Shown in pieces: positions 62,284 to 64,000 of a stretch of 64,000 nucleotides of DNA. Location of the stretch: positions 1,054,001-1,118,000 of the forward strand of contig CAWIBU010000003.1 of assembly GCA_963834445.1 (NCBI GenBank), written 5' to 3'. The notes under the pieces are model-generated. The model was not told the origin of the DNA. It saw nothing but the letters and a program-made list of their open reading frames with translations, and did no database searches. Every line of letters starts with the position of its first letter. Position 1 is the first letter of the stretch. Origin of the DNA: PALSA-350 sp963834445. GTDB taxonomy: Bacteria; Acidobacteriota; Terriglobia; Terriglobales; Acidobacteriaceae. The position numbers were made by a program, and so were the translations under genes.

Positions 62284-63654
62284 TCATACCAACTCGTGCT
62301 GCACTCGCATCGGTTGACCATGCCACTCTCGACGCTTACGGAAAAAAACGTAGGTGCCGGCAGACAGACGCAGAAGACCACCAGTCAACAAATACGCTAT
62401 GGTCACTCCTATGGCCCCGTAGTGCTTGCCGCCCCAGGTCACTGAGATCACCGAGGCAACTGCAATCCAGACCCAAAACCACACAAAGGGTTCCTCCTTA
62501 TGAGCCCGCAGGTAGTATGCCTGGCAGGCAACGAAGTGACTCATCAGCACGGTAACCAGCAGCAGGGCGAAGGTGGGCAAGCCTACGACGCGGCTCGCCA
62601 CCCTCGGCAGCTCTACCGTCGCGACAGCAAGCCCTAGTAACACGGCGGCTTCCGCGGCAACCAGCAACATCGCTGACTGCCATGTGACCCGCGCAAATTC
62701 CTCGTCCAGTTCCGCGATTCGGTTGGTCGCCACGAGAGCACCAAAACGCGGGGCCTTGGTGCAGACCCAGGATTGTGAAAGCGCCGCCAGCGACGCACAG
62801 ATGTTGAGCGACATACCCATACGTCCGGCGACAACGGGTCCTGTGTAAGCAAAGAGGACGGGGTTAAAGAACTGGAAAATGAAGTAGGAACTCGCCCAGG
62901 TAATCGCGACCCGCCACTGAAAAGGCCAAATCTCCTTTCGCCAGCTGACGCCCAGATTCCCGATTCGATGACGCAATAGCCCGATCAGCAGCTTGCCGTG
63001 CACCTTTAACACAAAGTACAGAGCGACGACAGCTTGGCCACAAATCATCATCGCCGGCGCAAACAGGCCATGATGTAGCAGCAGGCACGCCCAGCCCAAC
63101 AAGCTGCCCAGCAGCGCCTGCGGTATGCGCAAACCCGCGACTTCGGTTACCCAGCCGCTGCCTTCGAGAAAGCAAACCACCGGGTCAACCATAAAGGCTA
63201 CAGCCGCCATGATCGCATCCAGACACCACGGCATCAGCCAGTGCACCGGCACGCCGGGCTTGGGATGCGAGGTAAAGAAGTACACTCCTATCAACAAAAG
63301 CCCTGCCCCCATCACGGCGCCGGCCCTCGTGTACCACCGCACAGTCTGCTGGAGAATGGAAGCTAGTCGCGTATGCGCGACGGAGTCTCCCGCGACACCC
63401 TCGGCATCGAACTGCGTCAAGCGTGCACGCTCATGGGCCGCCATTTGTTGGAGCACAAAGGAAAAGCCCAACTCAAAGACAACCTGAATCGCAACCAGGC
63501 TGGAAAAAGTGTAGAAATAGCCCTGCTCGGCCGGGGTGAGAAATCGCGAGATAAGAATGATGTTGCAAACCCCGGCCAACATAGACCAGCTTCTGGCGAG
63601 GAGAGCGAAAATGATGGCCCGATCTAATCCTATCCAGTGTCTGATGCTTTTCAT
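62284..63654 (-). CDS. Wzx-like flippase or polysaccharide transporter
   Basis: ATG 63654 gives 456 residues, with AAGGTGA just upstream; GTG 63705 is a less likely alternative. The protein has about twelve membrane helices (AIIFALLARSWSMLAGVCNIILISRFLTPAEQGYFYTFSSLVAIQVVFELGF at the start) and the MOP-flippase appearance, but is distant from the tandem flippases at 43-46 kb. It probably exports undecaprenyl-linked saccharide units. It lies ahead of the aldo/keto reductase and GMC genes, all on the same strand. Confidence 0.85.
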   Translation of the reverse strand: MKSIRHWIGLDRAIIFALLARSWSMLAGVCNIILISRFLTPAEQGYFYTFSSLVAIQVVFELGFSFVLQQMAAHERARLTQFDAEGVAGDSVAHTRLASILQQTVRWYTRAGAVMGAGLLLIGVYFFTSHPKPGVPVHWLMPWCLDAIMAAVAFMVDPVVCFLEGSGWVTEVAGLRIPQALLGSLLGWACLLLHHGLFAPAMMICGQAVVALYFVLKVHGKLLIGLLRHRIGNLGVSWRKEIWPFQWRVAITWASSYFIFQFFNPVLFAYTGPVVAGRMGMSLNICASLAALSQSWVCTKAPRFGALVATNRIAELDEEFARVTWQSAMLLVAAEAAVLLGLAVATVELPRVASRVVGLPTFALLLVTVLMSHFVACQAYYLRAHKEEPFVWFWVWIAVASVISVTWGGKHYGAIGVTIAYLLTGGLLRLSAGTYVFFRKRREWHGQPMRVQHELV

Positions 63655-63825
63655 CTCACCTTGACTCCCGATTGGGTAAAAGGTGGACGATGCCGGTTGC
63701 TCCACCTAAGGGACGGGAACCGCATTGAGATGTCCATAGAAGCCGGCATGAAAAGGGTAACGAGAATCCATGCCAAGCATCGAGGAGCCTCAACCGCATG
63801 TCACTCGTTCTCAGTGATGAGAAGT

Positions 63826-64000
63826 TCATCGCTTTGAACGCGTAGGCTCCCTAGTAAATGTCTGCTCGTCCAGATAGACCCCTGCATAACCATGAGTTTT
63901 GCGCTCATCTCCGAGATGAATAAGCGATTTTGCTGGACTAGTGTGAACCTTAGAATCTGGGCGACTGGGATTTCTCTCATCGCCAGATTGCAGCTTACAG
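63826..64000 (-). CDS. Possible C-terminus of a gene entering from the right edge
   Basis: The minus strand frame is open for 57 codons from the edge to a TGA at 63826-63828. Its text (SPAKSLIHLGDERKTHGYAGVYLDEQTFTREPT) looks natural, without the base-composition bias of shadow frames. It would lie about 170 bases before the flippase gene on the same strand. I recognise no family. Confidence 0.4.
   Translation of the reverse strand, partial: CKLQSGDERNPSRPDSKVHTSPAKSLIHLGDERKTHGYAGVYLDEQTFTREPTRSKR

Overview
The window looks like chromosomal DNA of an acidobacterium, probably class Terriglobia (Acidobacteriaceae or a relative). The inference comes from gene content, not a search: an Oar-type TonB receptor with a CarboxypepD_reg-like N-terminus, PadR regulators overlapping permease or membrane genes, long ADOP/MacB-type permeases without an ATPase, an NHL plus Ig-repeat giant protein, a VWFA-related secreted protein, a DUF4199 remnant and many secreted glycoside hydrolases. 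GC content is moderately high and many genes use GTG or TTG starts. There is no phage, plasmid, CRISPR or transposase gene, but there are several families of non-coding inverted and dispersed repeats.

Layout. 1-2.7 kb (-): PadR regulator, membrane protein, and a Tat-exported molybdenum hydroxylase pair, the large subunit cut by the window edge. 2.8-8.6 kb: a reductase-like protein, a decayed repeat-rich stretch, then a TonB-dependent receptor followed by a periplasmic amidohydrolase (-). 8.8-9.3 kb: REP-like triple hairpin and a duplicated repeat. 9.3-13 kb (-): two-component system (propeller sensor kinase and NarL-type regulator). 13.2-19.3 kb (+): 1795-residue NHL/Ig surface protein and a small outer-membrane barrel. 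19.3-22.6 kb: tRNA-Ser, ADOP permease and PadR regulator. 22.6-24.9 kb: GH95-like enzyme. 25.1-25.3 kb: very long hairpin. 25.4-31.6 kb (+): secreted protein with a degenerate thioredoxin-like end, an internally deleted ADOP permease, a MacB-type permease and a GH2 exo-glucosaminidase, mostly overlapping. 31.9-38.4 kb (-): a tight run of beta-helix hydrolase, LamG-GH2 and a methyltransferase. 38.5-42 kb: GlsB-like membrane protein, sialate O-acetylesterase and a FecR-domain protein. 42.2-46.3 kb (-): DUF4199 pseudogene, a 95-residue unknown protein and two near-identical tandem flippases. 46.4-59.7 kb: mostly single housekeeping and accessory genes with tRNA-Pro and tRNA-His. 59.7-63.7 kb (-): GMC oxidoreductase, aldo/keto reductase and another flippase, probably part of a polysaccharide locus running off the right edge.

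How the genes may work together. Around 22.6-40.4 kb there is a broad glycan-degrading capacity (GH95-like, two GH2 enzymes, a polygalacturonase/dextranase-fold protein and an O-acetylesterase), almost all with export signals. The sensor kinase at 10-13 kb is of the hybrid-like propeller type often linked to nutrient sensing, but no direct link to the hydrolases is visible. The flippases suggest exopolysaccharide export. Two of the genes in that area (the 95-residue protein and one flippase) share a previously unannotated, precisely spaced upstream element, which is the most interesting regulatory signal I found. No complete undescribed defence or mobile system was seen.
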